64,000 bases of DNA from Echinicola strongylocentroti (GTDB lineage: Bacteria > Bacteroidota > Bacteroidia > Cytophagales > Cyclobacteriaceae), in NCBI RefSeq assembly GCF_003260975.1, contig NZ_CP030041.1, positions 2,527,001 to 2,591,000 of the forward strand, in the 5' to 3' direction. Numbering within the stretch: the stretch's first letter is position 1; every line of letters starts with the position of its first letter. Of the stretch, positions 18,362-26,920 are shown in pieces. Under the pieces are notes generated by a model. The model was not told the origin of the DNA. It worked only from the letters and a program-made list of their open reading frames with translations, and ran no database searches. The position numbers and the translations under genes are program-made.

Positions 18362-18386
18362 AAAAACGTTCCCGAAAACGTTTCCA
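18362..18386. promoter_or_regulatory. LacI-type operator in front of galM
   Basis: AACGTTcccgaaAACGTTT: two AACGTT palindromes 12 bp apart, with the overall sequence resembling the AAACGTTT-type half-sites of LacI/GalR regulators. It lies between the LacI-family gene and galM, where a repressor of galMKT would bind. Confidence 0.55.
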
Positions 18387-18394
18387 AACCCCTA

Positions 18395-19411
18395 CTACTT
18401 TTCTGAGGACTTTCTAATGACCAATTCCGTATCCAAGACGATGTTCTGTGGCGCAAAACTATCTGGATCCATCAGCTGGTCCAAGAGATTATTGGCTGCC
18501 AGTCGCCCCATCTCATAGGCCGGTTGGTCCACGGTGGACAGTGCTGGCTCCAAGGCGTCTGACAGGGGCATATTGGTAAAACCCACCAGCGCAATGTCCT
18601 GTGGAATACGAATACCTCTTCCTTTTAAGAATTTCATCACATCTATGGCCACCGGGTCATTGATCGCAAAAATGGCATCCGGCGGTTCTGGCTGGTTGAG
18701 CAGCTCGCCCACCAGTGCCTGATTACTTGCTGTCGTCAGCGAGCTATTCTTAACCAAACTTGGCTCCGGGGCAAAGCCTTCTTCCTTCAATGCTTTTTCA
18801 TACCCGGCCATGCGCTTTTGGCTGATGTACATGCCTTCTGGGCCTGAGATGAAAGCAATACGCTTACAGCCCTGCTCGATCAAGTGGCGCGTCACCTTGT
18901 ACGCTCCCAAGGTATCATCCACCGTCACCGTGGACACTGGCAATCCTTCCAAAATGCGGTCAAAGAGCACAAAGGGTATTTCCCTGTCAATGAGGTTTTG
19001 CAGGTGTTCGTAGGAAACCGTCTCTCGGCTCAGGGAAATCAAAAGCCCATCTACCCGACTGGATACCAAGGTACGGATATCGGATTTTTCCTGCTCAAAA
19101 TTCTCATTGGACTGACAGATCATTACATTGTAACCTCTGCGGTAGGCGGTGTCCTGCATACCGCTGATGTTGGAAGCAAAAAAATGAGAGGCCAGCTCAG
19201 GGACGACGATCCCCAAGGTCTTGGTTTTATTGACCCGTAAACTCTGGGCGACCACATTGGGCGAATAATTCAGCTTATCGGCCATGGCCAAGACCTTCTT
19301 TCGTGTCTCCAGTTTGATTTCCGGTGAATCCCGTAATGCCCTGGAAACAGTAGAAATGCTGATATTCAGCTTCAACGCAATGTCCCTGATCGTAACTTGT
19401 CCTTTTTTCAT
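18395..19411 (-). CDS. LacI/GalR-family transcriptional regulator
   Basis: About 338 residues. The N-terminal helix-turn-helix is canonical (V-T-I-R-D-I-A-x-K-L-N-I-S-I-S-T-V-S-R-A-L). The hinge follows (L-N-Y-S-P-N-V-V-A-Q-S-L-R), then a periplasmic-binding-protein-like effector domain to the end. The start is placed at ATG 19411, where GGGAAT lies 4-9 bases upstream; an alternative ATG at 19426 adds five residues. Its position directly upstream of galM-galK-galT on the same strand, and the palindrome at 18362-18386, suggest it controls that unit with galactose or a derivative as ligand. Ligand is inferred from context only. Confidence 0.92.
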   Translation of the reverse strand: MKKGQVTIRDIALKLNISISTVSRALRDSPEIKLETRKKVLAMADKLNYSPNVVAQSLRVNKTKTLGIVVPELASHFFASNISGMQDTAYRRGYNVMICQSNENFEQEKSDIRTLVSSRVDGLLISLSRETVSYEHLQNLIDREIPFVLFDRILEGLPVSTVTVDDTLGAYKVTRHLIEQGCKRIAFISGPEGMYISQKRMAGYEKALKEEGFAPEPSLVKNSSLTTASNQALVGELLNQPEPPDAIFAINDPVAIDVMKFLKGRGIRIPQDIALVGFTNMPLSDALEPALSTVDQPAYEMGRLAANNLLDQLMDPDSFAPQNIVLDTELVIRKSSEK

Positions 19412-19426
19412 TTTATTCCCATTCAC

Positions 19427-20002
19427 TTAAAAAATGAATATACAGTTTTTTGGGGAAAGAGTCTTAATCCAATGCCACAGTTAGCATTTTGGAGGCAGGA
19501 AGCCACCAAGTGGCCAAGGCACTAAGATGACCGTTAAACCCGGATTCTAAGACATCGAAAAAAGTAACTTAAAACAGCTAACTTATTTGGTAACCACATT
19601 AGGAACATTGGGCACAATTGGGGGGGTAAGCATCTAATCAGTCTGCTGTACCTTCAGTGCTTTTATTGGATCAATAGGATGCCACCAAGTCGCCAAGACG
19701 CTAGGTGTTTTCAGGAAATAATAGACCAAGTACACGACAATCCCAATTCATCCCTCTTTAATTCATCCCCCTTGGAGACTTCGAGACGTTGTGGCAAAAA
19801 AGTAAGCCCCCAAGGTCAATAACGATTACTTGAGCTTGGGGCATGCGGGTTGTAATCCTAGCTGGGCATAGTCTTACGCTGTCGGCTCGCCAATTGTCAT
19901 TTTTCTTTCTTCTTGGCTCTTTGCTCCAAAACAATCCTACATAACCTCCTCTCCTAATGGAGGAAATCTCACGTCTCATATCTCACGTCTAGACACTTAC
20001 GC
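19427..20002. other. Repeat-remnant intergenic region (576 bp)
   Basis: No gene is supported. Short decayed repeats are visible: GCCACCAAGTGGCCAAGGCACTAAG near 19503 and GCCACCAAGTCGCCAAGACGCTAGG near 19681, an AAACCCGG trace near 19536, and at 19920-19990 a family C repeat also found at 52136-52275. Confidence 0.45.
19920..19990 (+). repeat. Family C repeat (TTTGCTCCAAAA...TCTCA), copy 1
   Basis: TTTGCTCCAAAACAA, then CATAACCTCC, an inverted CCTCC/GGAGG pair and a run of TCTCA-type 7-10 bp units. The same order of parts occurs at 52136-52275. Confidence 0.5.
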
Positions 20003-20989
20003 TTATTCTTGGTATATCGTAAACAGTACAGTTTCCCCTACTGCTTTCAGAGTCCGGGGGTCGATGACATCCATATTGTCAGCATGCTTATGGTGGTAAC
20101 GACCAAAGCCAAAGTCAGGGGAATAATCAATAATATCGATCATCGGGATTTTGGCCACCTCATTTACAGGAATGTGGTCATCCGTGATGGGATGGGATTT
20201 ACGCATCTGGAAAAAGTCGCTATGTCCGATCGAATGGGCGTAGTTCCATACTTTATTGACGATGCCTTTGGCATATTGCATGGACACCCCTTCCTTGTAA
20301 AAGCGAGCTCCCTTGGCTCCCACCATGTCCAACAGAATGCCGTAATAGGCTGCATAGCCGGGTTCATGCGGTGTTTTGGCCCAATGCTGTGAACCTAGGC
20401 ACCACCATTTGGCATCATTGGCACCGGCTTTGACCGATTCTGGCTTGCCATCGTCTTCGCCATCAAAAAGGATAAAGTCTATCCCTACTTCCGGCTGCTT
20501 GGAAGCTGAAGTGATCACACGGGCCATCTCCAGCAACACCCCTACGCCACTGGCACCGTCATTGGCCCCATCGATGGGCTCATTGATGCGCTCAGTATCC
20601 TTATCGGCCACCCTTCGCGTATCCCAATGGGCTCCCAAAAGGATCCTTTTCTTGGCATTCGGATTATAGGAGGCAATGATATTGGTCAGTTCCAGCTGCT
20701 TGCCATCATAGGCTTCTGCTGTAAATTCCTGCGTCTGCACGCTGAGACCAAAGGAAGCAAACTTCTCCTGCAGCCATTGGGAGGTGGCTATGTGGCCTTC
20801 TGTATTGGGCACTCGTGGACCAAAACCCACTTGCTTTTGGATAAAATGGTAAGCAGAATCAGCGTTAAAATCCGGAACCTCTGCCACAGGAACCGTAACG
20901 ACAGGCTCCTGAACCGTTTCCTTTTTTGCTTCACCACAAGCTAACAGCAATAACCCGATAGCTAATGCCCATATTAAATTATTCTTCAT
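20003..20989 (-). CDS. M28 family / glutaminyl-peptide cyclotransferase-like lipoprotein
   Basis: A 328-residue lipoprotein (lipobox L-L-A-C, Cys18) with an M28 zinc-hydrolase fold. Zinc ligands and active-site residues can be placed in [16 protein letters not shown] and L-F-D-G-E-D-D-G, followed by a late D-D-H-I-P segment. The pattern, with a single-zinc-like arrangement and a W-C-L-G-S-Q-H-W segment, is closer to animal-type glutaminyl cyclases than to aminopeptidases. It may form N-terminal pyroglutamate on exported proteins, a modification reported as common in Bacteroidota. It overlaps the end of cysS by 11 bases. Confidence 0.85.
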   Translation of the reverse strand: MKNNLIWALAIGLLLLACGEAKKETVQEPVVTVPVAEVPDFNADSAYHFIQKQVGFGPRVPNTEGHIATSQWLQEKFASFGLSVQTQEFTAEAYDGKQLELTNIIASYNPNAKKRILLGAHWDTRRVADKDTERINEPIDGANDGASGVGVLLEMARVITSASKQPEVGIDFILFDGEDDGKPESVKAGANDAKWWCLGSQHWAKTPHEPGYAAYYGILLDMVGAKGARFYKEGVSMQYAKGIVNKVWNYAHSIGHSDFFQMRKSHPITDDHIPVNEVAKIPMIDIIDYSPDFGFGRYHHKHADNMDVIDPRTLKAVGETVLFTIYQE

Positions 20990-22472
20990 AAGCCCAATCT
21001 ACTTTTTCTTTCATGTCCTTGACCACTATGCCAATGGATTTGAGTGCGGCACGAATCTCATCGACTTTATCATAATCCTTGGCCAGCTTGGCCTCTTTGT
21101 ACAGCTTCAGCAACAGCTCCAATAGCGCTTGCTGCTTGTCTGATTTTTCTTCCACCAGACCTAAAATATCCTCTACAAAAACGATGAAGGTCTGAATTAA
21201 TTTCTCAAAAACTTCTTTTCCCAAGGCGGCTGCCTCAAGTTGTCCTGTAAAGATGCTGTTGATCTTTTTTAGCAAATTGAACAGCTGGCCTATGGCCTGG
21301 GCGGTGTTAAAGTCATCGTTCATGGCGCGATACGCATTTTCGATGCTTTTCTCCACTTGCTGCACTTGTTTCTCATCCAGCTCCATACCATCTGCTTCTT
21401 TGTACTGCAAGTCTTTGGCAATACGAAGGCCATTGATGATCTTTTTGTAACCTTTCTGGGCTGCTTTCAGGGCCTCGTTAGAAAAGTCAAGCGTGGACCT
21501 ATAATGTGCCGTCAGGATAAAATAACGAATGGTCATAGGGCTGTAGGCCTGCTCTAGCAGGTCGTGCTTACCCTTGAAAAGCTCCTGTAGGGTAATAAAA
21601 TTCCCCAAGGATTTACCCATCTTTTGGCCATTGATGGTGATCATGTTATTGTGCATCCAGTACTTCGCCGGATCATGGCCATGGCCGGCATTGCCCTGGG
21701 CGATCTCACACTCATGGTGGGGAAACATCAGGTCCATGCCACCGCCGTGGATATCAAACTGGTCACCGAGGTACTTCGAACTCATCGCTGTACACTCCAG
21801 GTGCCAGCCGGGAAAACCCACGCCCCAAGGAGAGTCCCACTTCATCAAGTGCTCGGGAGCGGCATTTTTCCAAAGTGCAAAATCAATCGGGTTGCGCTTT
21901 TCATCCTGCCCGTCCAGTTCTCGGCTTCCGCTCATCAGCTCTTCCACAACCCTTCCTGAAAGCTTCCCGTAAGGCTTTTCCTCGTTATATTTTACTACAT
22001 CAAAGTACACCGAGCCATTCACCTCATAGCCAAATCCAGCATCGAGGATATCCTGTACCAACTTGATCTGCTCAGGAATGTGTCCTGTAGCCCTAGGCTC
22101 AATATTGGGCTTGAAGGTATTGAGCAGATCCATATCGCGATGGTAGGAATCGGTATAATGCTGGGCCACCTCCATGGGTTCCAGCTGCTCCAATTTGGCC
22201 TTTTTGGCAATCTTATCCTCGCCATCATCGGCATCACCCTGCAGGTGCCCCACATCAGTGATATTCCGCACATACCGCACCTTATATCCCTGATGCTTCA
22301 AGTACCTGTACACGGTGTCAAAGGTAATGGCCGGTCGGGCATGACCCAGGTGGGCATCCCCATACACCGTGGGGCCGCATACATACATCCCGACGAAGGG
22401 CGGTTTAAAAGGCTCAAAAAGTTCTTTGTCACGACTCAGCGTGTTATAAATCTTCAAATCTTTGGAAATCAT
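20979..22472 (-). CDS. cysS: Cysteinyl-tRNA synthetase
   Basis: A 497-residue class I synthetase that charges tRNA-Cys. The N-terminal zinc-site and HIGH-type motif reads [15 protein letters not shown]; the second zinc segment is G-W-H-L-E-C-T-A-M; the KMSKS motif is K-M-G-K-S-L-G-N. The C-terminal helical anticodon-binding region is complete. Its last codons overlap the start of the M28-like lipoprotein gene, suggesting an operon. Confidence 0.97.
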   Translation of the reverse strand: MISKDLKIYNTLSRDKELFEPFKPPFVGMYVCGPTVYGDAHLGHARPAITFDTVYRYLKHQGYKVRYVRNITDVGHLQGDADDGEDKIAKKAKLEQLEPMEVAQHYTDSYHRDMDLLNTFKPNIEPRATGHIPEQIKLVQDILDAGFGYEVNGSVYFDVVKYNEEKPYGKLSGRVVEELMSGSRELDGQDEKRNPIDFALWKNAAPEHLMKWDSPWGVGFPGWHLECTAMSSKYLGDQFDIHGGGMDLMFPHHECEIAQGNAGHGHDPAKYWMHNNMITINGQKMGKSLGNFITLQELFKGKHDLLEQAYSPMTIRYFILTAHYRSTLDFSNEALKAAQKGYKKIINGLRIAKDLQYKEADGMELDEKQVQQVEKSIENAYRAMNDDFNTAQAIGQLFNLLKKINSIFTGQLEAAALGKEVFEKLIQTFIVFVEDILGLVEEKSDKQQALLELLLKLYKEAKLAKDYDKVDEIRAALKSIGIVVKDMKEKVDWAYEE

Positions 22473-23080
22473 AAAACAAATTTAATTAAACCGATAGGAA
22501 ATCTGCAGGTATTTGGGCTACAAAACTATTCTTTAAAATTCAAAATCCATTTTATCAGAAGATAAAACTCCAGTACGTTTATAAAAATTCCATATATAGG
22601 TCCAAATATAATGTTTCTTCACAAAAGAATTAACGATATCAGACCTTCTGAAATGGCAAGACCATGGAGCATCCTACAAGAAACTATTAATTTCCTCTTT
22701 TAAGCATTTTACTACTGACGATAATTAACATCAATGCTTGACTTTTTATTTTTTCTTGGATGAAACGAAACAAAGAAAAATCAAGACGCAGCAATGCTTA
22801 ATCTCACCACCCACACACCTGCTGTGTCAGGTCTATTCGTTTTAGGTTCCTCTAAAGTAGCACAAAAAGTAGTACTAATTTTAAATCAGGCAATTCGTAA
22901 CAACGATCAGTTTAAGAGCTATTTAATCTAGCTATCCAGACCTTTTCTACTTGACCCTTACTATTTAAATTACGTAAAAATGGTAATTATCATATAATTC
23001 AGTCATATTATAACCTTATTTTATATAAAAATTATTGTTAAATTTATATTAAATAAATTTTCAATGTAATTTTTTTTAAA
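22473..23080. other. 608-bp AT-rich intergenic region
   Basis: No gene, terminator or repeat was recognised. The last 130 bases are very AT-rich, with poly-T and poly-A tracts just before the ATG at 23081, and probably contain the promoter of the exported metallopeptidase locus. Confidence 0.4.
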
Positions 23081-24712
23081 ATGAGAAACTTAAATATTAT
23101 AACGGCCCTGTTACTTTTATTCCTTGTCGGTTCATGTATCAGTGACTTAGACAACTCGAAAAGCAGGAGATTAATAGACACCCAATCCCAGGAACTCCTA
23201 AATTCCCAAAGGTGGTTTGAAAGCAATCGTCCCATGCTTGACCAACAATCGCAGGAAAACTCCAGGGTAATCCGACTATCAAAGACTCCGGATTGGGAAT
23301 ATGCTGTGGAGCATCAGCTTAATGATGGCAGGAATGTAATTGAAGTTTACCTGAATCAAGACCATGAAATACTGGCTTCGATGGAAGACAAAGAAGATGT
23401 CAATGCCTTCAACACCCTGCTGTTTTTCCCTGTTGGGGAAATGGAGTACGAGGTCTATATTTCCCGGCTGTATGAGTATGGAGGGGATAAGGTTTTTTCA
23501 GCGGAGGATCTTACGCGATATAACTTCATGTCGGTACCAGAAGCATTCTCTGGAACCAGAATGTTGTTTGACTGGGACGAAAAGCCTATTGGTGGATGGG
23601 AATATGCAAAAGGGAACACATCAAAAATCATCAAAAGGGTCGCAAAGAAACAACAGGATCACAAGAAGGCGAATGACTACCAACAATCGAGGTATGACAA
23701 TCAAGATTCTGCTGAGGACTCAGGAACAAGCAGTGGCGGCGGGTCTATTAACTATAACTGCCAATACGAGATCATCCGCTGGTATCAGGTAAATCCTTAT
23801 GGGGACGATTATTACCTAGGCTCAGACATGTATTTGGAATGCCGATTTACTGAAGAAAGCTCTGCGCCAGAAAAAACAAGTTCTAACGGAGGAGGATATG
23901 CGCTCCCCAGTAATGGCCATGGCCCTAACCCTCCACAGACCGATGAGGCATGTTATGATCCGCATCCGACGATCCCTGGAATGGTGGTGCCTTGTGTTCC
24001 TTATGAAGAAGACGATTATAAAATCATAAATAATCTTACGGGAAAGGCAGCCTGCATATACGATAAGCTAATAAATTTAAGAGGGGGCTTCAGAAATGCC
24101 ATTCAAAAATTTGACGGGGATTTTCCTGTTGCTCATTTGAAATTTCAACTTGGAGATTTAGAAAAAGGTTTCGGAGTTACCATACCTCCACAAACTAGCG
24201 AGAAAGACCCTGTTTTTCATTCTGAAGATTATGTGATTACCATAAAACTAGACTCTGGTTCTGATAAAGAAGGGGTAAACCAACGCCCAAATTTAATGGT
24301 TGCTAAAACAATTGTACATGAAGTGATACATGCTGAAATGGTTCGGAAATTAATGTCATTGGCAGGAAAGCCAAATTTCAACTCTTTAACAAGAGAAAAG
24401 TTGGAAAACCTATTAAGACAGGGTGATTTCCCCTCAATGTATGAATATTATAAGAAATCCAGAAATTGGCAACATAATTTAATGGCAGACTATTTTCGAG
24501 GAACTATAGCTAATATTTTACAAGAATTTGATACAGGCATTGCTGTACCTAAAGGAGATAAACCAGACCAATTATATTTAGACCTAGCATGGGAAGGTCT
24601 ACGGTATAATTCCGCTAAATCTTGGAATGAATTAGGAACCGTAGAGCAAAATAGAATTAAAAAAGTAATTTCTGATTATTTAAGTAACCATAAGGATGAA
24701 AAATGTAAATAG
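23081..24712 (+). CDS. Exported lipoprotein with C-terminal HExxH metallopeptidase-like domain
   Basis: A 543-residue lipoprotein (lipobox L-V-G-S-C, Cys19). Residues about 25-185 form a mixed alpha/beta region with W-F-E-S-N-R-P, a P-D-W-E-Y-A segment and V-I-E-V-Y-L. A Ser/Gly- and Asn/Pro-rich linker spans about 190-310 (S-S-G-G-G-S, G-P-N-P-P). The C-terminal domain, about 325-543, carries the zinc-type motif H-E-V-I-H at 413-417 in the context T-I-V-H-E-V-I-H-A-E-M. The coding sequence becomes clearly more AT-rich from about 24000 onward, matching the linker/C-domain junction. It overlaps the next gene by 17 bases. The layout resembles polymorphic effectors with exchangeable C-terminal domains, but target and delivery are unknown. 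Confidence 0.75.
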   Translation: MRNLNIITALLLLFLVGSCISDLDNSKSRRLIDTQSQELLNSQRWFESNRPMLDQQSQENSRVIRLSKTPDWEYAVEHQLNDGRNVIEVYLNQDHEILASMEDKEDVNAFNTLLFFPVGEMEYEVYISRLYEYGGDKVFSAEDLTRYNFMSVPEAFSGTRMLFDWDEKPIGGWEYAKGNTSKIIKRVAKKQQDHKKANDYQQSRYDNQDSAEDSGTSSGGGSINYNCQYEIIRWYQVNPYGDDYYLGSDMYLECRFTEESSAPEKTSSNGGGYALPSNGHGPNPPQTDEACYDPHPTIPGMVVPCVPYEEDDYKIINNLTGKAACIYDKLINLRGGFRNAIQKFDGDFPVAHLKFQLGDLEKGFGVTIPPQTSEKDPVFHSEDYVITIKLDSGSDKEGVNQRPNLMVAKTIVHEVIHAEMVRKLMSLAGKPNFNSLTREKLENLLRQGDFPSMYEYYKKSRNWQHNLMADYFRGTIANILQEFDTGIAVPKGDKPDQLYLDLAWEGLRYNSAKSWNELGTVEQNRIKKVISDYLSNHKDEKCK

Positions 24713-25139
24713 AGTAATTTTATCTTTTATTTTAATATTGTTAACTACTTCATTTAGAACAGAAAACCAAGATAGGGAGACAGTATATTTATTATTTGAT
24801 GACTCTAGCTTGGATAGCTGTATCGCTGAAAATTATGAATTGGCTCCTAAAGTAAAGAAGTTCCGAAAAGTATTGGTCAAGGATCATTGGTATTTTTTTA
24901 TTTGTGATGCTCAATTTGTTACAGACTCAAAAACTGATACGCTTTCATCAGCTGATTTCTCTAAATTAGAGTTAGTGAATTATGAATATTTGCTTTCGCA
25001 AAATGAGAGGCTAGATCAATTTACCTATCATACATTTGCCCATATTTACTTCATTGAAGAAGTTTGTGAGGGAAAATACCTAAGATATGAGATGCATTGG
25101 CCTGATCCTCGAATATCATCTATTTATGAATATTACTAG
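24696..25139 (+). CDS. Small exported protein, partner of the HExxH lipoprotein
   Basis: 147 residues with an N-terminal signal sequence (M-K-N-V-N-R-V-I-L-S-F-I-L-I-L-L-T-T-S) and no recognised family. The mature part starts with V-Y-L-L-F-D-D-S-S and ends with an aromatic-rich segment (F-A-H-I-Y-F-I-E-E-V ... Y-L-R-Y-E-M-H-W). Both ends resemble the product of the gene at 25610 (W-F-I-L-D-D-S-S; L-F-F-L-Y-K-L ... Y-L-K-L-E-V-K-I), so the two appear to be diverged paralogs. The start lies inside the 3' end of the upstream gene (17-base overlap). An immunity or inhibitor role is an inference from position and export. Confidence 0.65.
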   Translation: MKNVNRVILSFILILLTTSFRTENQDRETVYLLFDDSSLDSCIAENYELAPKVKKFRKVLVKDHWYFFICDAQFVTDSKTDTLSSADFSKLELVNYEYLLSQNERLDQFTYHTFAHIYFIEEVCEGKYLRYEMHWPDPRISSIYEYY

Positions 25140-25338
25140 TGATTAAACAAACAACTCTTCGAATATCTTCCTCGGGATAGATTAATTGACTAAATATCCA
25201 TCAGGTTTAGCTTTCCTACATCTGGTGGGTTTTATTTCACTGATATAAAAAACCACCTACTGCCATTATCGCTATTCCTCTCAGATCTACTCCTTCAATT
25301 TTTACCCGACCACTCCCAAAAGCCATTCATGACACCGC

Positions 25339-25524
25339 TTGGATGAAGTTTACATTGAAAATCTACAAGGTAAGATTGTCGATATTGAATGGATTAAGAA
25401 CAACGAACGCACCAAAACCAGTAACCGGATAGTCTTGAATAACTTTGAAGACCTCTACTTTGTGCTAAAAAATGAAAATGGCTATGTATTAATAAAAGGT
25501 AGTAGGATACATAGCGCTCATTAA
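25339..25524 (+). pseudogene. Possible fragment of a small gene
   Basis: A 61-codon frame beginning with TTG directly after an in-frame stop; no good start site. The translated sequence looks protein-like (D-E-V-Y-I-E-N-L-Q-G, then L-Y-F-V-L-K-N-E-N-G-Y-V-L-I-K-G) but no family is recognised. It lies between the two paralogous small exported genes, in a 470-bp stretch (25140-25609) that holds no other gene, and may be the remnant of a displaced cassette. Confidence 0.3.
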
Positions 25525-25609
25525 CCGAGGTTTCTTATGGACAGAACCAAAAGGAAACTCCTAATTCAAGTGGCCATCTTTATCAAGTAGAAAATGTGAC
25601 AAACGACCC

Positions 25610-26140
25610 ATGAAAAACCTAAAACACCTAATTGCTATCAGCCTGACAGTCTCATTAATTTGCTCCCCTATCGTTCTGGCAGATGCCCAGAAAAATGAAG
25701 ACGCTTGGTTTATATTGGATGACAGCTCCTCAGAATATATCATTATGACGAGTAAAGGCGAATTCAATATTGATGATTCATCAATAGACTTTGACCTATT
25801 ATCCCTTTTGGATAAAAAAACCTATGTAGATTACCAAAATAAAGTCAAATCTAAAAAAAGCAAAGGAACCTATTTTTATGATCGTGAAAGTGGAAAAGAC
25901 AATACTCAAATAGAAGTGCCCAGGATGGAATTCATGATCAAAGACTGTCAAATTGTATCATTACCTCCCGATAGTCTTAACCAGCTAGCACTAAAAGGTT
26001 ACCAATGGATAAAAAGAAATGCATGGAAACAACAATCACCAAATGAAATATCACCATTCAGGAAATTGTTTTTCTTGTACAAATTACCAAGCGATGAGTA
26101 TTTGAAATTAGAGGTAAAAATCTCCATATCAGGGCATTAG
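25610..26140 (+). CDS. Small exported protein, paralog of the gene at 24696
   Basis: 176 residues, signal sequence (M-K-N-L-K-H-L-I-A-I-S-L-T-V-S-L-I-C ... A-D-A-Q), then W-F-I-L-D-D-S-S and a Lys/Asp-rich mature domain ending K-L-E-V-K-I-S-I-S-G-H. No family is recognised. Similar start and end motifs link it to 24696-25139, although the middle differs. It has no adjacent zincin gene of its own, so it may be an orphan partner retained after a C-terminal domain was lost or replaced. Confidence 0.6.
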   Translation: MKNLKHLIAISLTVSLICSPIVLADAQKNEDAWFILDDSSSEYIIMTSKGEFNIDDSSIDFDLLSLLDKKTYVDYQNKVKSKKSKGTYFYDRESGKDNTQIEVPRMEFMIKDCQIVSLPPDSLNQLALKGYQWIKRNAWKQQSPNEISPFRKLFFLYKLPSDEYLKLEVKISISGH

Positions 26141-26371
26141 ATAATAATCAGAGAAGTACTCCCATCCTGGAAGGCTCCTTTCCTCATGGAAAAACAGAGA
26201 AGGTTTTAATTTGGTTTATGGATAATCACTTTCTGACAAAAATCCCACCATCACATCCTCCCTCGAATTGACAAGGCAAGATATCAATGCTTATGGGGTA
26301 AATTGCTTTATTCAGGCCCTCCGAAAAATTTATTCTCAACAATCCTACTTTTTTTCCGAAAAAAAAATCAT

Positions 26372-26422
26372 TACATTTGTATCGTATTTAGTCGTTTATA
26401 AGAGGGGACACATCGTCCCCTC
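26372..26422 (+). promoter_or_regulatory. Promoter and leader hairpin of rimP-nusA-infB
   Basis: TACATTTG at 26372-26379 matches the Bacteroidota -7 consensus TAnnTTTG exactly; a T-rich -33 region lies upstream at about 26347-26355. Downstream, GAGGGGAC-acatc-GTCCCCTC (26402-26422) is a perfect 8-bp hairpin in the expected leader, 22 bases before the rimP ATG. The gap 26141-26444 contains nothing else notable. Confidence 0.55.
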
Positions 26423-26444
26423 TTTCATTATAGGTAAATGTAAT

Positions 26445-26915
26445 ATGAGTTTGAAACAGACTATCGAAGAGATCGTCACCAAGCATTTGCCCGATGATGC
26501 CCATTTTGTAGTGGATGTCCTTCTGAATGAAAAAGGTCCCAAACAAAAAATCAGTATCCTCATCGATGCTGATGAGGGCTTAAACATCGATACCTGTGCC
26601 ACAGTCAGTCGGGCTGTGGGTGAAGAGCTTGAAGCCAAGGACATCATAGACAATGCCTATGTGCTGGAAGTTTCTTCACCAGGGCTGGATCATCCTCTGA
26701 CAGGGAAAAGGCAGTATCAAAAGAACATTGGCCGGAACCTAAAAGTCACCATGGAAAGTGGAGACACACTGGAAGGCAAGCTTACCGCAATGGACCAATC
26801 GGAGATTACCTTGCTGGTAAAGCACAAAGAAAAAGGCAAGAAAGCTGTCGAGAAAGAAGAAAAGATCGCTTTTGAGCAAATAAAAAAATCAATTGTATTA
26901 GTCTCTTTTAAATAA
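26445..26915 (+). CDS. rimP: Ribosome maturation factor RimP
   Basis: A 156-residue RimP protein, needed for 30S subunit maturation. Visible family features are the N-terminal alpha/beta domain with I-S-I-L-I-D-A-D-E-G-L-N-I-D-T-C, the V-S-R-A-V-G-E segment and Y-V-L-E-V-S-S-P-G-L-D-H-P-L, followed by the SH3-like C-terminal domain. The start is set at ATG 26445 (M-S-L-K-Q-T-I-E-E) because an upstream extension in frame crosses the promoter and leader hairpin. First gene of rimP-nusA-infB, six bases before nusA. Confidence 0.95.
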   Translation: MSLKQTIEEIVTKHLPDDAHFVVDVLLNEKGPKQKISILIDADEGLNIDTCATVSRAVGEELEAKDIIDNAYVLEVSSPGLDHPLTGKRQYQKNIGRNLKVTMESGDTLEGKLTAMDQSEITLLVKHKEKGKKAVEKEEKIAFEQIKKSIVLVSFK

Positions 26916-26920
26916 AAAAA

